The position numbers and the translations under genes were made by a program. From positions 6,661,976 to 6,725,975 of the forward strand of contig OZ020526.1 in NCBI GenBank assembly GCA_963971425.1: DNA of 64,000 nt, read 5' to 3'. Positions within the stretch are counted from its first letter, which is position 1. Every line of letters begins with the position of its first letter. Below the pieces are notes generated by a model. The model was not told the DNA's origin. It was given only the letters and a program-made list of their open reading frames with translations, and searched no databases. This DNA is from Bryoerythrophyllum caledonicum. Its lineage: Eukaryota; Streptophyta; Bryopsida; Pottiales; Pottiaceae. Shown here piece after piece: positions 23,253 through 33,959 of the stretch.

Positions 23253-23452
23253 NNNNNNNNNNNNNNNNNNNNNNNNNNNNNNNNNNNNNNNNNNNNNNNN
23301 NNNNNNNNNNNNNNNNNNNNNNNNNNNNNNNNNNNNNNNNNNNNNNNNNNNNNNNNNNNNNNNNNNNNNNNNNNNNNNNNNNNNNNNNNNNNNNNNNNNN
23401 NNNNNNNNNNNNNNNNNNNNNNNNNNNNNNNNNNNNNNNNNNNNNNNNNNNN
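23253..23452. other. Assembly gap (200 N)
   Basis: Exactly 200 undetermined bases, likely a placeholder of unknown true size. It lies inside the hAT-like element, so the join across it is uncertain. Confidence 0.98.
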
Positions 23453-23646
23453 GTATGCGCCCGCCCCCTTCACGCGCCCGCCCCTCTGTCTGCACGCGCA
23501 TGGCCATGTTGACAACGTGTCAGCCACGTAGTCGCCTTCGTGGCAGTGGGTAAATTGATTTACCTCGACTCATGGTCAAACCAGGGTTGACCCTTATCAG
23601 ACGGACAGCAGCCTCTACCGGACGGACGAACAGCCGAATAACCCTG

Positions 23647-24480
23647 ATTTTCAGTTGTTTTTTTTGTTTTTTTATTAAAAAAAATAATTTTTTTAATTTT
23701 TTCTTTTTCTTTTTCTTCTGTTGGTTGTATATAAATTGTAGATTATGGCTATTTAAAATGAGAAAACGTAAATTTTAGTGAAATTAGAAAAATGAATTAT
23801 GTCACATTTCACTCATGGTTCAAAATAAGCGAGGCCTTAAACATGATGTGCGATATTAATTGTTATAAACTCACTTTCTTAATATCTATTTGTATAAACT
23901 CACATTCTTGATATCTATTCTCACAAACTTGGATTCTCAATATTTATTATTATAATCTTAAATTGTTAGTTGATGTTGGAGAGAAAACCCGTCAACATAA
24001 CTTCAAAATTATTTATAACAAATATGATGAGTCCAAATCCTACAACTGTTGTCTTCACATTGATACTTACAACTTTGTTTCATACATCATCTCCATTTGC
24101 TAACAACTCTTTGATTATATTTTTGAATCGGGTTGGTAAAGAGTTAACGTGAAGGACAGGCTTGGAGTTTATCTTCTTGTCATTTTTAAGATGAAGGAAG
24201 GTGATATCAAGTAATATGATACAACAAATGCGACATTTTGGAATTATATTTAGAACAAAAGATTTTAGGATGACTGCCATTGCAAAATGCAAGGGGCACA
24301 AGAGGTTTTATTTAATCATTCTTTATTGTAAGTGTAGATATGTTTATGTTATTTGCTTTAAGGATTTTAATACTGTGTATATTGGAGAATTTTTGCGTTC
24401 AATTTAATTTTCTTATTGTATTTTTATCAATTCCCTTCATTTTATGGGAATTTTGGCGGTTTTATATTATTTTCCTTGAA
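23647..24480. other. AT-rich spacer, nothing recognised
   Basis: T-rich tract (about 23650-23720) followed by AT-rich sequence without a supported gene. It does not match the Tc1 right TIR that would be expected here had the hAT-like element inserted cleanly. Confidence 0.5.
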
Positions 24481-24494
24481 GTGGGTACCGTGAA

Positions 24495-24911
24495 ATGGAA
24501 TTGAGCGAATCTTTCAATATCTTCACTCAAGGCGTGGAGAAAATGGTCCGTATGCTTAGGGTTGTTTTAGTAAAAATCGGGGTAGCCAGCGCCTGTCTCG
24601 GGGTGTGACTGCTTTATACCGCCAATCTCCTTCGTGGCGCAGTCGTGTGTTGTTTTGCTTAACGTAGTGCGGGAAGGTCTGGTCTGCGCAAAATGGATGA
24701 GGTGTTGACATGATAGAGACGACGTTGCAGCAGGTTACGCAACTTAGCTTAGGAACAGCATTGGGTGCGAGCAGCGTCGGGAGCATCGTCGGTCGCTTTA
24801 GCATGGGGATAGTCAGGCTAGTCGTGGAGGAGCTCCTATCAAGTCTACGACGACAGCATGGACACAAGTGAGTGATAGGAACGACACCAATGATGGGACA
24901 ATTTGTGTGAA
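24495..24911 (+). other. Possible short exons upstream of the unknown gene
   Basis: GC content rises here. Two short open stretches are present: one from the ATG at 24495 (38 codons, MELSESFNIFTQGVEKMV...) and one from the ATG at 24711 (54 codons, with LSLGTALGASSVGSIVGRF), which runs into a good donor AA|GTGAGT. They could be 5' exons of the gene at 25090-27400 or of a captured gene. No family recognised. Confidence 0.25.
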
Positions 24912-25089
24912 AGACTTTGCACATTATCAGGGTTTAGCTTTCTTTTCCGCACGTGTGTCGTCGACTCCGCGATTCTTGAATCGTGGTGTCGGGGAGGTAA
25001 GTGTAGCGCCTGGAATTTGGTCTAGGGTTTAGTGATGGAGGCGAATCTTTGATGGGAGTTTCTTTGTGTAGGGGGGAGCGGGTTAATGG

Positions 25090-27400
25090 TGGAGCTTTGT
25101 CATCCCGTCGACGCAGTGAATAGAAGCTCGGAGTGTAGTGGCAGAAATTTGTTCTCGCGTAGCTTCGTTTAGTAGGGGTTTGGTTGTATTCCGGGTGCCG
25201 TTAGCCATTTTGAATGTGAGTCTCCTGTCACATGGGTGTATTGTAGATAATGAGCTTCGGAGAGTTACAAGGGCGCAGACGCAACAGGTGCACGCGAAGG
25301 AAACTAGTATAGACCCCTCGGTTAAACCATTGTTGCGGCTACGAGACGGGGCGCAGGATGATAGTGATACTTCGACCAATTCAGACATTGTGCTTCATGC
25401 AGATGTGCAACGTCGGCCACGTCGAAGCAAGAGACGTAATGGGGAAAATGAAGACATCATACCGCATGTGGCTACAACCATTACTACGGGCTCCAAGTCT
25501 TTGCCCGGTGTAGGTGTGACCGGTCCGAGAATGATCATTTGGGTAGACGACAAATTAATCGTCAACGAGGACAGGCGTCTCATAGACGGGCTGGGATTTG
25601 AGACATGGAAGACGTTGTTGTTGAACGGACGACAGGGCTTGCAAGAGGTACGTACAGAGGAGCTTTTGGTTGTTGGTGTAGTATGTATACGTAATCTTTC
25701 TCCATCAATTTTTTAACGGTCTGTAAACCTCTGCGTTCTCCCTTGCAGGGGTTTACGGTTGGAGGCAAGAGGCTCTATAGAGCTGAGTTGAAAGAGGATA
25801 GTGTTCCATGCGCATGTCTGCATACAGAGCAGGAATTCAAAAGTCTTATAGTCGAGGCGCACTACACCTATCGTTGTCACTTCTACGCGAACACGGTAGG
25901 GTCCAAGAAGCGCTATCACTATTAGTGCAAGCATTTTCATGAAGACTTTGCCGATAAGAACGCGCTTTCTTATTATCGTTACAAGGATCAGTGTGATATG
26001 TGGAAGGAAAATGGTAAGGGTGTTTTGAAAATGTATCCAACGTTTTCTCAGAGCGATCAACATGTGCTTAAGAAAATTCTCCATGAGGTTGGTTTGACAT
26101 TCCTTGAGAGAGAGGGTCATCGTCCGTGGAACCCATGGGTTGAGAGAGCTTCTGTAGTGCAGCCAAAAACTCAAAAAGTTAGAAACTCTTCTAAAGAATC
26201 CTTTCGGGGGACAGGTAACGAAGTAGATATTCCCAAAGAGAGGGCACGGAAGAAGGGTTCTTCTTCTACTCAGCAGCCCCATCAATCAAAGGTGTCCATA
26301 AAAAAAGATAGGGTGTTGAAGGATATTATAGAGAGAGACAGAAACACGATAGTGCAGGACGCAGTTCCAAGTGAGAGGAACACATTAGTGCAAGACAAGG
26401 TTCCTAGGGAGAGGTCCACCGAAGTTCATTGCAAGGGTCCCAGTGAGAAGAACACGCTTATAAAGGACAAGGTTTTGAAGGAGAAGAAGACTGTAGTGCA
26501 GGACAAGGTTCCTGTAGTAGCACTGGAACCCTCTCATCTGAAAGAGCCGATTTCTCGAGGTGCATATTCTAAACGAGGTTGCGAAGGGTCGCCGGTAGCT
26601 TCGGAACGTCCGAAGAGAGATCTCCAAGGTTTTGGCAAGAAGAAGACTACTTCGTTGGCGGACACACGGAAGAGGAAGAAGGACCAAGCTCTTGGAGAGG
26701 AGGTGCTCTCACGGGTGAGAGAGAATTGCAGCTCCGGTAATCTGCAGTCGAAAGATCTCAAGGACGTTGCAGTATTCCATACCTCCGTGCATGTACTGGC
26801 GGGAATGGAAACCCCTCAGTCGAACGTAATACAGGAAGACGTGCCTTTATCCTCTTTTACGTTCTCAGCTGATTCTATACGCGATGGAGTACTGGAGGAA
26901 GCTGAACGTCACGCAGCGTCTCTGACGGCGGATAACACTTTTCCATACATTGCCCCCCCCTCTGGCTCAAAGCAGTGCCGCACTGTACCAACGGATACAA
27001 GAATCACCTGCGAACGATATCATTGATCGAAGACTTCTACACAACCACGTGGAATGTATGGTTGAGCTTCGGCGACTAGAATCGCACGACGAATTGGGAG
27101 GCCGTATACAAGCCTCAATAGGCCCGTGGGTGGCATAGAAGGAACTACAGGTACCACCTTGCATGATCGGCGTTGACGTCGGGGATATTTTCTGTCACTT
27201 AATCTTATAATCTTGCAAGCTTACGATGCAACGCTATTTGTATTGCAAGCTAAGGGGGAATCTAACGCTCGTCATTCAGAAGAGGTGAACTTTGTCTTGG
27301 AGGCTATAAAGCCATGGAATCCTTACATTGAGGTGGTAGACTGTTACTTGGCTACAGGCTCGGGCAACCAAGGAAACCACGGCTGCCGAGGAGTACCATA
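25090..27400 (+). CDS. Unrecognised gene with 12-residue tandem repeats (interrupted)
   Basis: Protein-like sequence on the + strand over about 2.3 kb. The first part (25138-25646) has a basic patch (RRPRRSKRRNGENED) and ends at a donor GAG|GTACGT; the acceptor TTGCAG at ~25748 leads into GFTVGGKRLYRAELKED. Next come CACLHTEQEF and YRCHFYAN, a possible Cys/His cluster, and KNALSYYRYKDQCDMW. A lysine-rich low-complexity region (26270-26520) holds five or so 12-residue repeats of the type SERNTLVQDKVP. The C-terminal part includes RLLHNHVECMVELRRLES. The reading is broken in a few places. I do not recognise the family; it may be a decayed host gene or an accessory gene of a mobile element. Confidence 0.45.
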
Positions 27401-27950
27401 GCACAGGCAGGGTGGCGGAGTTTTAGGGCAAATACATAGTATAAAAGGAGAGTAGACAGTATAGAGTAGACACTTCCATGTTCAGTAGTATTGCGTGCTT
27501 GGGTTTCAGGGTTTTTTCTTCCGTGCCTTGTAATCGCAGAGCCTAGACGGTCTGCTGCATCCTACATTAACACGGACTCCCACTCTCTCTCAATTCGGTG
27601 TACAACACTTATCCTCTTTGACTGCCTTCTTCCTTACGCTCTTGCTTTACTCTGCCTTTGAATGCTGAATACTCTCCTCGCCTTGAACCATTGAGTTGTT
27701 CACTTGCCGTAGATCTCAGGGAAAACAGTGCCTTAGGCACCTTGAATAGTACCTTGGAGGACGAGGTCGCGGCAATAAGATTTATCCACGAGGTTAAGGC
27801 ACGGGGAACCAAGGTAACCCCTGTCCCGAGCTCAAATCTGCTCCTTGCCTAGGCAAACTCTGACTTAAAATCTCTTCCCTTTCTTCCCTTTTCTTCCCTT
27901 GACACTCCCTTGTAACCTCGAGCATCTCCATGGATTTAGCCGGCTAATAT
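27401..27950 (+). repeat. Putative 5' LTR or leader of the Ty3/gypsy fossil
   Basis: A TATAAAAGG box at 27440 is followed by a pyrimidine-rich leader, and a primer-binding-site-like TGGCGACCGTGCTCGGGA starts near 27953, as in some plant gypsy lineages. No second LTR is present in the window because the 3' part is lost, so the outer limit is a guess. Confidence 0.35.
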
Positions 27951-28114
27951 TTTGGCGACCGTGCTCGGGATGGAATGCTCAGGTGAACGACAACTCTCTC
28001 AACCTCATCACTACGACTCACACTCACCATGCCTCCTAGAAAAGCTGCTGCGGATAAGACTGCGGAACCTGCCGCGGACAAAGCCGTGAAAATAGAAGAT
28101 AATGCTCAACAAGA

Positions 28115-29781
28115 CACTATAAGAAAACCATGTTTTTGGTGTCGTCAAGGCTGTTACGTGTTGTGTTTTTTGTGATGTCACACGTTAGTCAAAAAATTGC
28201 TACAGTACCTCGAATTTAGTTTGACGTTGCATCGAACATGTTCCTGTTAAAGACAAAACGCGTTGATGTCACCGTAGACATAGACGTTTATGGTGACGTC
28301 AAAAGAAACGTGACCACGTCAGAGTGTGACGTCATAGAAAACACGGGATGTCCACGTCAGCCACAGTTGCATTTAATTTCACTGTGGAATGATTGCAACC
28401 CGCTGCCCAAAAGCCAAAAATTGAGGAAATGGGCAGCTTTCATCCGTAGTGGATGAAATATGTTGCAAGGAAGGAAGAGCCGAAGGGCAACTTACACAAA
28501 AGCAACCTCCACAGCATCTACACTTTACTTTTGGGAGTGTGTGTGAGAGCAAATTGAACTTAGATGATAGAAGTGGGAGGTGGGTAGCGGCGAAGGTCAC
28601 TTCAACACTAAGAGGAGGGAGATTAGGAGAACAACAAGGAGTAGAAAGAGGCAACTTGAAGGTGATGGAGCAAAGCAACGGCGGCTATGGCGGTGGCTAT
28701 GGCGACGGCTATGGCGGCAGCTATGGCGGGAGCCATAGAGCGGTGACGACGGAGCTAGCTGGGAGCAAAGAAGGGGATCTACGGGAGATCAAGACGGCAA
28801 GGGGAGAGCTCAAAGAGAAGAAGAACGATGGCAGGGGGAGCTTTGGCCATAGCCGGCTAACCCCAGCCATAGCTGATCTCAGCCATGGCCAGGAAACCCT
28901 AGCCATAGCCAAGTTCAGTATTCGCCACCGCGGAGAGGCGCTGCAGCAGCATGGCCGGTATGTCCTCCACTTTCTTAGAACTCGTGAAGCATGTCGTGAG
29001 GTCTTCGCATCGAACTGCAGGTACGTGGTTCTAACACGAACTTGCGCGGAGCTCCACCTCGCAATCATCTTCGCGCCGAATTCCTCCTCGTGGCGCAGGT
29101 CGCGCCAAGCTGCAAACCGCAGCTCTTTCATCCACACAGCGCCGAATGCCCATGCTCGTTCATCAATTGCCCTAGCAAGCGCCAAATCACACATTAGGGT
29201 TTTGATCATGTTTAGAAACATGTTTAGAAAAATGTCCAAAAGAACATGCTAGATGTTCAAGTGAACATGACCTCCAGCATAAAAAAGGTCAATGACAACA
29301 TATAGGCAGAACGCGCCAACGTCAGGATTGATGTCCTCAGCAACACGAGCATGTCAAAACGAACGTCAAAACTAACAGCCTTGTGTGGACGAAAAATGTT
29401 CTAAAAGCATGACGTCAGCTGACGTGGGTTGTCCACGTCATAATTCTTCGAGTCCAAGTCAGCAATTTTTAAAATTCCACGTCACTGCCCGCTCAAAATG
29501 GAGTTGGATGAAAAAAATCCCGCGTGGCGCTGCCCAAAGGAAAACATAGCTGATGTGGACATGGGCCCGCCTCCACGTGGAGCCCTTTTCCACACATTTC
29601 AGGCCACGTTCAGTTGGATGTCAAGAGGTTGACAACCATGTTACGGCAAAAATTTTGACGTTTTTGGCCTCTTCATCTTGACGGATTTTAGGTGACATCA
29701 GCATTGACGCAACAACATGTTACTTTTGACGTTCAGGCATGTTTTTCACCGCGTTACAAAAAACACGGGTTTCTTATAGTG
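28115..29781 (+). mobile_element. Non-autonomous CACTA element 1, inside gag
   Basis: 1,667 bp with tips CACTATAAGAAAACC and GGTTTCTTATAGTG, flanked by a 3-bp duplication AGA (28112-28114 and 29782-29784), as expected for the CACTA/EnSpm superfamily. Subterminal regions are dense in TGACGTCA and ACGTGG-type motifs on both strands, like the TnpA-binding repeats of CACTA elements. The GC-rich centre (28449-29250) is unlike CACTA-2 and may be captured sequence. No transposase is present. Confidence 0.9.
28449..29252 (+). other. GC-rich insert of CACTA-1 with an open frame of 267 codons
   Basis: An open frame runs through the centre of CACTA-1 and includes GGYGGGYGDGYGGSYGGSH at about 28677-28735. 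The same DNA motif GGCTATGGC recurs in inverted form (GCCATAG) at 28848-28915, so the frame may reflect an inverted tandem motif rather than selection on protein. The - strand also has a long open frame (29239-28721). It could be a captured exon of a glycine-rich protein; not established. Confidence 0.3.
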
Positions 29782-30769
29782 AGAAGACGAAACCAAGGAA
29801 TTTCTACAATGGATGAAACAGCAAATGACAGACCTCGCTGCCAAGAATGATGCTACGAATGCAAAGCTGGAATTGCTAAGCGTTCAGTATCAAAATCTCC
29901 AGGGCAACGGAAATCCCGAGATCATAGTAACAACTCCTCAAACCTTGGTAGACCCCCTAGAAACACTAAGGTCTACCACACTGCCCCAAGAAAATCACAC
30001 AGCCGCTACGTCAAACACATCGGGGATACCTGCGCCTGCACCAGGAGTAATACCTGTAGTGGTACCTGCTACATCACACATCACTGGAAACCCAGAAATA
30101 CACACCAAGCTACCCAAGATACCTTACCCTATATTTGATGAATCTAGAGATCCGGATTGGCACGTAAGGCGTTTTAAGGTAATTGCACTGACAAATGGTG
30201 TTATCAACGCCACCGATTTACAAAACATCTTTAGAACCACGCTCCAAGGAAACCACATCAAGTGGTACATTGACTTTGAAACCGAGCACACCAATGCCAG
30301 CTAGGAGGAAATGGAGCGTAGTTTTTTACACAAATTCCGCAAACTCAAGACCAGCTCCAAGGTACTCCGAGCCCTAGGAACTATTACCCAAGAAAAGAAT
30401 GAACCCGTGGACAAGTTTTACGATAGATTCAAGCAGTTAGCAGACAAACTTAGCCAGCGTCCAGAAGAGGATTATCTATGTGAATGGTTTAAGAAGGGAT
30501 TGTTGCCATGGATCCAACAAGGCATTGTTATCCGTGGAGTGAAGACATTACATGACATTCTCACTGCAGCAAATGATATCAGCCGCAAGCTGAGTGCATT
30601 GAACAGAATACAGACACCCCTGTTACCCTTGACCACGACACGGCCGGAAATACGAACTGCCCCCCAGCTTTGCGAAACTTGTGGAAAAGCACACCATGGC
30701 AGGTGATGGTTTTCCACCAACACCGCTCGTCCCGAAGATAACAGACGACCACACAACACCACGGCGGCA

Positions 30770-33700
30770 TTGTACCCTGAGGAAGTAAATGTAGATGCTT
30801 TTCAACCAGGCCGTAGTGATGCATGTTGGAAATGCGGATCCTTTAATCACAGGAGGAGCCAGTGCCCTGTACTAAAACAAAGGTGGGCACAGGGTAGGAC
30901 ATCCTCGGACCCAAATACTTCCTCGTCACCAACAGATACAAGCAAAACCACGGCAAGCAACCGGAGAGGCGGTGTTACACTCACGGAAGTTCATGGATCC
31001 GAGACCAATGTTTCGACTATCACCGCTGCCGCGGTAACGACAAGATCTAAGTCTACTCCCACGAACCATGTCGTAGAACATAGAAAACCATTTCCAGAAA
31101 AACACTGGGAACGACTCCACGCGTTAAGAAAAGATATGCAGAAAGAATTAGAGACTACACCCATGGATCAAGGTATACAACAGATCCTCAACGACACCAA
31201 CGTAACCATAACATTGTCCAAGTTACTACAACTAAGCTCCGAGCTGCAGAACTATCTACAAAAGGCTACCTTGACAAATACCAGGCAAGACCCCACGTTT
31301 ACAGAAGTAAACTCCACTACCCTTGACCCAGATGCCGCGGTCATACATCTCCATTTAGGGAATCACAAACTCACAAACGTTTTGGTCGATGGAGGCTCAA
31401 GTGTTAACGTTATGAGCAACCATCTACGGAAACATCTGGGGTTACCTCAACCAAGAAATGCACAGTTTATTCTACGGATGGCCAACAATGCCCTAGTGAC
31501 ACCCTTGGGTATTTTAACCATGGTAGGGATAACTACACACGGAGTATCAACTCCTGCAACTTTTGTTGTTATTGAAATGCCACACAGCAGTAGTTTCCCA
31601 GTCATCCTAGGTCGACCTTGGTTACGCGACACGAATGCTATCCACGATTGGTCTCGAAACCAAATCAAGATTCAGCGACAAGGAAAGACCGTGGTTATTC
31701 CCGTGGATAGTTGCATCACCCGAGCCAAGGTAGATCAAATCAGGACCAAGGCAGGAACCAATTGGGTAAACGGTCTCTCCAGCGAAGAGGAAGCTTTGGT
31801 TTTTCACGCCCACCCAGATCTAGTACCTTTGGCAGAAATTCACTTAGCTAGCTTGATTCCCGAGGAAGAAAAAATAGACATCCCGGTGCATTTCTCCCAA
31901 GAAGTAGTAGAATCAGTTGTGGTTATGGCAACACCAGCGTCTCAGGCCCTGCACAAGAAAGTTGTCACCGGATGGACGCACGGGGCCAAGGAAAAAGTAG
32001 AATTGGTTAACCTTGGAACGGTGGAAGAACCCAAGTACATTAAAATCAACACCGATGCACCCAAGTCAATCAAACAAGCTACAATTGTGCTGTTCCACGA
32101 ATACCATGACATCTTCGCATGGAACCACGAGGACCTCAAAGGGATCCCCAACACTTTGGCAGAACACACCATTGACCTTGTTCCCAACACAACCCCGGTA
32201 CAACAACGAAGATACAGGATGAATCCAAACTACGCAGCAAGGGTCAAGGCAGAATTAGACAAGTTACTACAGGCCAAATTCATATCACCCGTGGACGCGG
32301 CACCATGGTTATCCCCGATGGTTATCATTCCCAAGAAAAATGGTACACTACGGATCTGTGTAGATTTCCGAAAACTTAATGCAGCGACCAAGAAGGACCA
32401 CTATCCCCTACCATACATGGAGGAGATCATTGACGAGGTTGCAGGTCACGAAATGTACTCATTTCTGGACTGTTTCTCTGGTTACTACCTAGTAACCATA
32501 GCCGAACAAGACAAGGGTAAAACCGCGTTTTCCACGGAATGGGGACCATACCAGTTCGAACGCATGCCCTTCGGGGCAAAGAACGCGCCTATGACATTCC
32601 AACGGGTCATGGAGCTGATTTTCAGACCATATTTGAAGCAGTTTTTTAGAATATACTTGGATGATGGTACGGTATATGGAAAAATGAGAGACCATGTTAC
32701 ATACTTACGACAAATCTTCCACGCTTGCCGAGCAAATGGGGTCAGCCTCAACGCAGAAAAATGCATGTTTCTGTTTTTTGCCGGGGTTATCCTTGGATAT
32801 ATTGTATGCAAATACGGCAAACTGCCTGACCCTCAAAAAATCAAAGATATCTTGGATATGACGCCCCCCACCAATCAGAAAGGTGTACAAAGGCTCCTTG
32901 GATTGTCACAGTTTAATCGAATCTATATCGAGAAACTAGCACACATCACTGCCCCGATTACAGCGCTTAACCACGCCAAGTATAGATATCCACAGCACTG
33001 GACACCCAAGGCCCAAGCTGCCTTGGAAAAGATAAAATTGCGTATTCCAACGCCCCCATCCTCATTGCACCAAATTGGTCCAAGCCTTTTCATGTGCATA
33101 CAGACGCTTCAAATATCGCAGTGGGAGTTATGTTGGCACAAAATATCAACGGCAAGCACGATCAGCCTGTGGCTTATGCCAGTCGGCTGTTAAACCAAGC
33201 AGAACGTAATTACTCCACGACAAAACGGGAGGCTCTCGCCATGATCTATGCAGTCAAAAAAATTTGGCATTACTTATTAGGTAACTAATTCCGCTTTATG
33301 GTAGATCACCATAGCCTTTCTTACCTCGTCAATCAATCCCTCGTAATCGGTAGAGTAGCCAGATGGATTATGATCTTATTGGAGTATGATTTCGAGGTAG
33401 TATATGTCCCAGGGAAAAGGCACATTGTAGCCGATTACCTTTCCAGGGATACTAATGCAACCGAGGAAGGCATCGATGATTCATTTAACGAACCATATAT
33501 CCAAGCCGCCAATATTACTACCGAGGTTTCCAGTGACTGGCGAGGTGACATACTACGGTACCTTACGGAGGGAGTAAGTCCAGTTGACCTTACTGGAACA
33601 CGCAAAATCAGTTTCGTAAATACTACCTTGCCATATACCGCGGTCCAAGGGCAACTGTACCGACGGGGCCCAGATCATGTAATCCGTCCATGTGTCCCCA

Positions 33701-33893
33701 AGTAAAAACAAGCAGAAATTATCAATCATCTCCACGATGGACCTGCAGGAGGACACCAAGGCCCAGACACAATGATAAAAAAGATATTATCTGCAAAATA
33801 TTGGTGGCCGACACTTTACAAGGATGTATACTCTTACATCAAGAATTGCCATGCGTGCCAAGTTTCCACAACAAACTTCCAACACCAAGGTAG
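30770..33893 (+). other. pol region of the gypsy fossil
   Basis: Contains, in order, a zinc knuckle (CWKCGSFNHRRSQC, ~30817), a retropepsin-type VLVDGGSSVNVM (~31383), the reverse transcriptase with RICVDFRKLNAATKK and the YLDDG box (~32655), RNase H (VHTDASNIAVGVMLAQ, ~33093) and the integrase HHCC zinc domain (HLHDGPAGGHQG..CHAC, ~33727-33860). Catalytic integrase is missing. A broken fossil. Confidence 0.88.
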
Positions 33894-33959
33894 AGTACCC
33901 CTCAAATCTATTGTTGCAGTTCGTAGAGACAGTATCCCTCCGGAATGCACCCAATCGTC

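Larger units (their letters stand above)
21493..23646 (+). mobile_element. hAT-like inverted-repeat element with captured gene and assembly gap
   Basis: Left end starts CAGGGTTGTTCGG; the right end in reverse complement starts CAGGGTTATTCGG. Similarity continues about 200 bp inward through CGTCCGTCCGGTAG, GGTAAATYAATTTACCCACT and GCGACTACGTGGCTGACACG, then GC-rich GGGCGCGTG repeats. CAGGG tips are typical of the hAT superfamily, but the expected 8-bp target duplication is absent (CGTCAAAG left, ATTTTCAG right), and the interrupted Tc1 sequence does not resume on the right. The 200-N gap inside means the two ends may come from different copies. No transposase is present. Confidence 0.6.
28029..30706 (+). 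other. gag region of the gypsy fossil (split by a CACTA element)
   Basis: Starts with a Lys/Ala-rich MPPRKAAADKTAEPAA and continues beyond the inserted element with a coiled-coil-like stretch, a Pro/Thr-rich linker and the retrotransposon gag core (FDESRDPDWHVRRF, EPVDKFYDRFKQLAD). A fossil, not a working gene. Confidence 0.75.

Noticed and set aside
24556-24924. Minus-strand 122-codon frame upstream of the unknown gene
   Set aside because: No motifs, and the plus strand gives better splice-like signals over the same bases.
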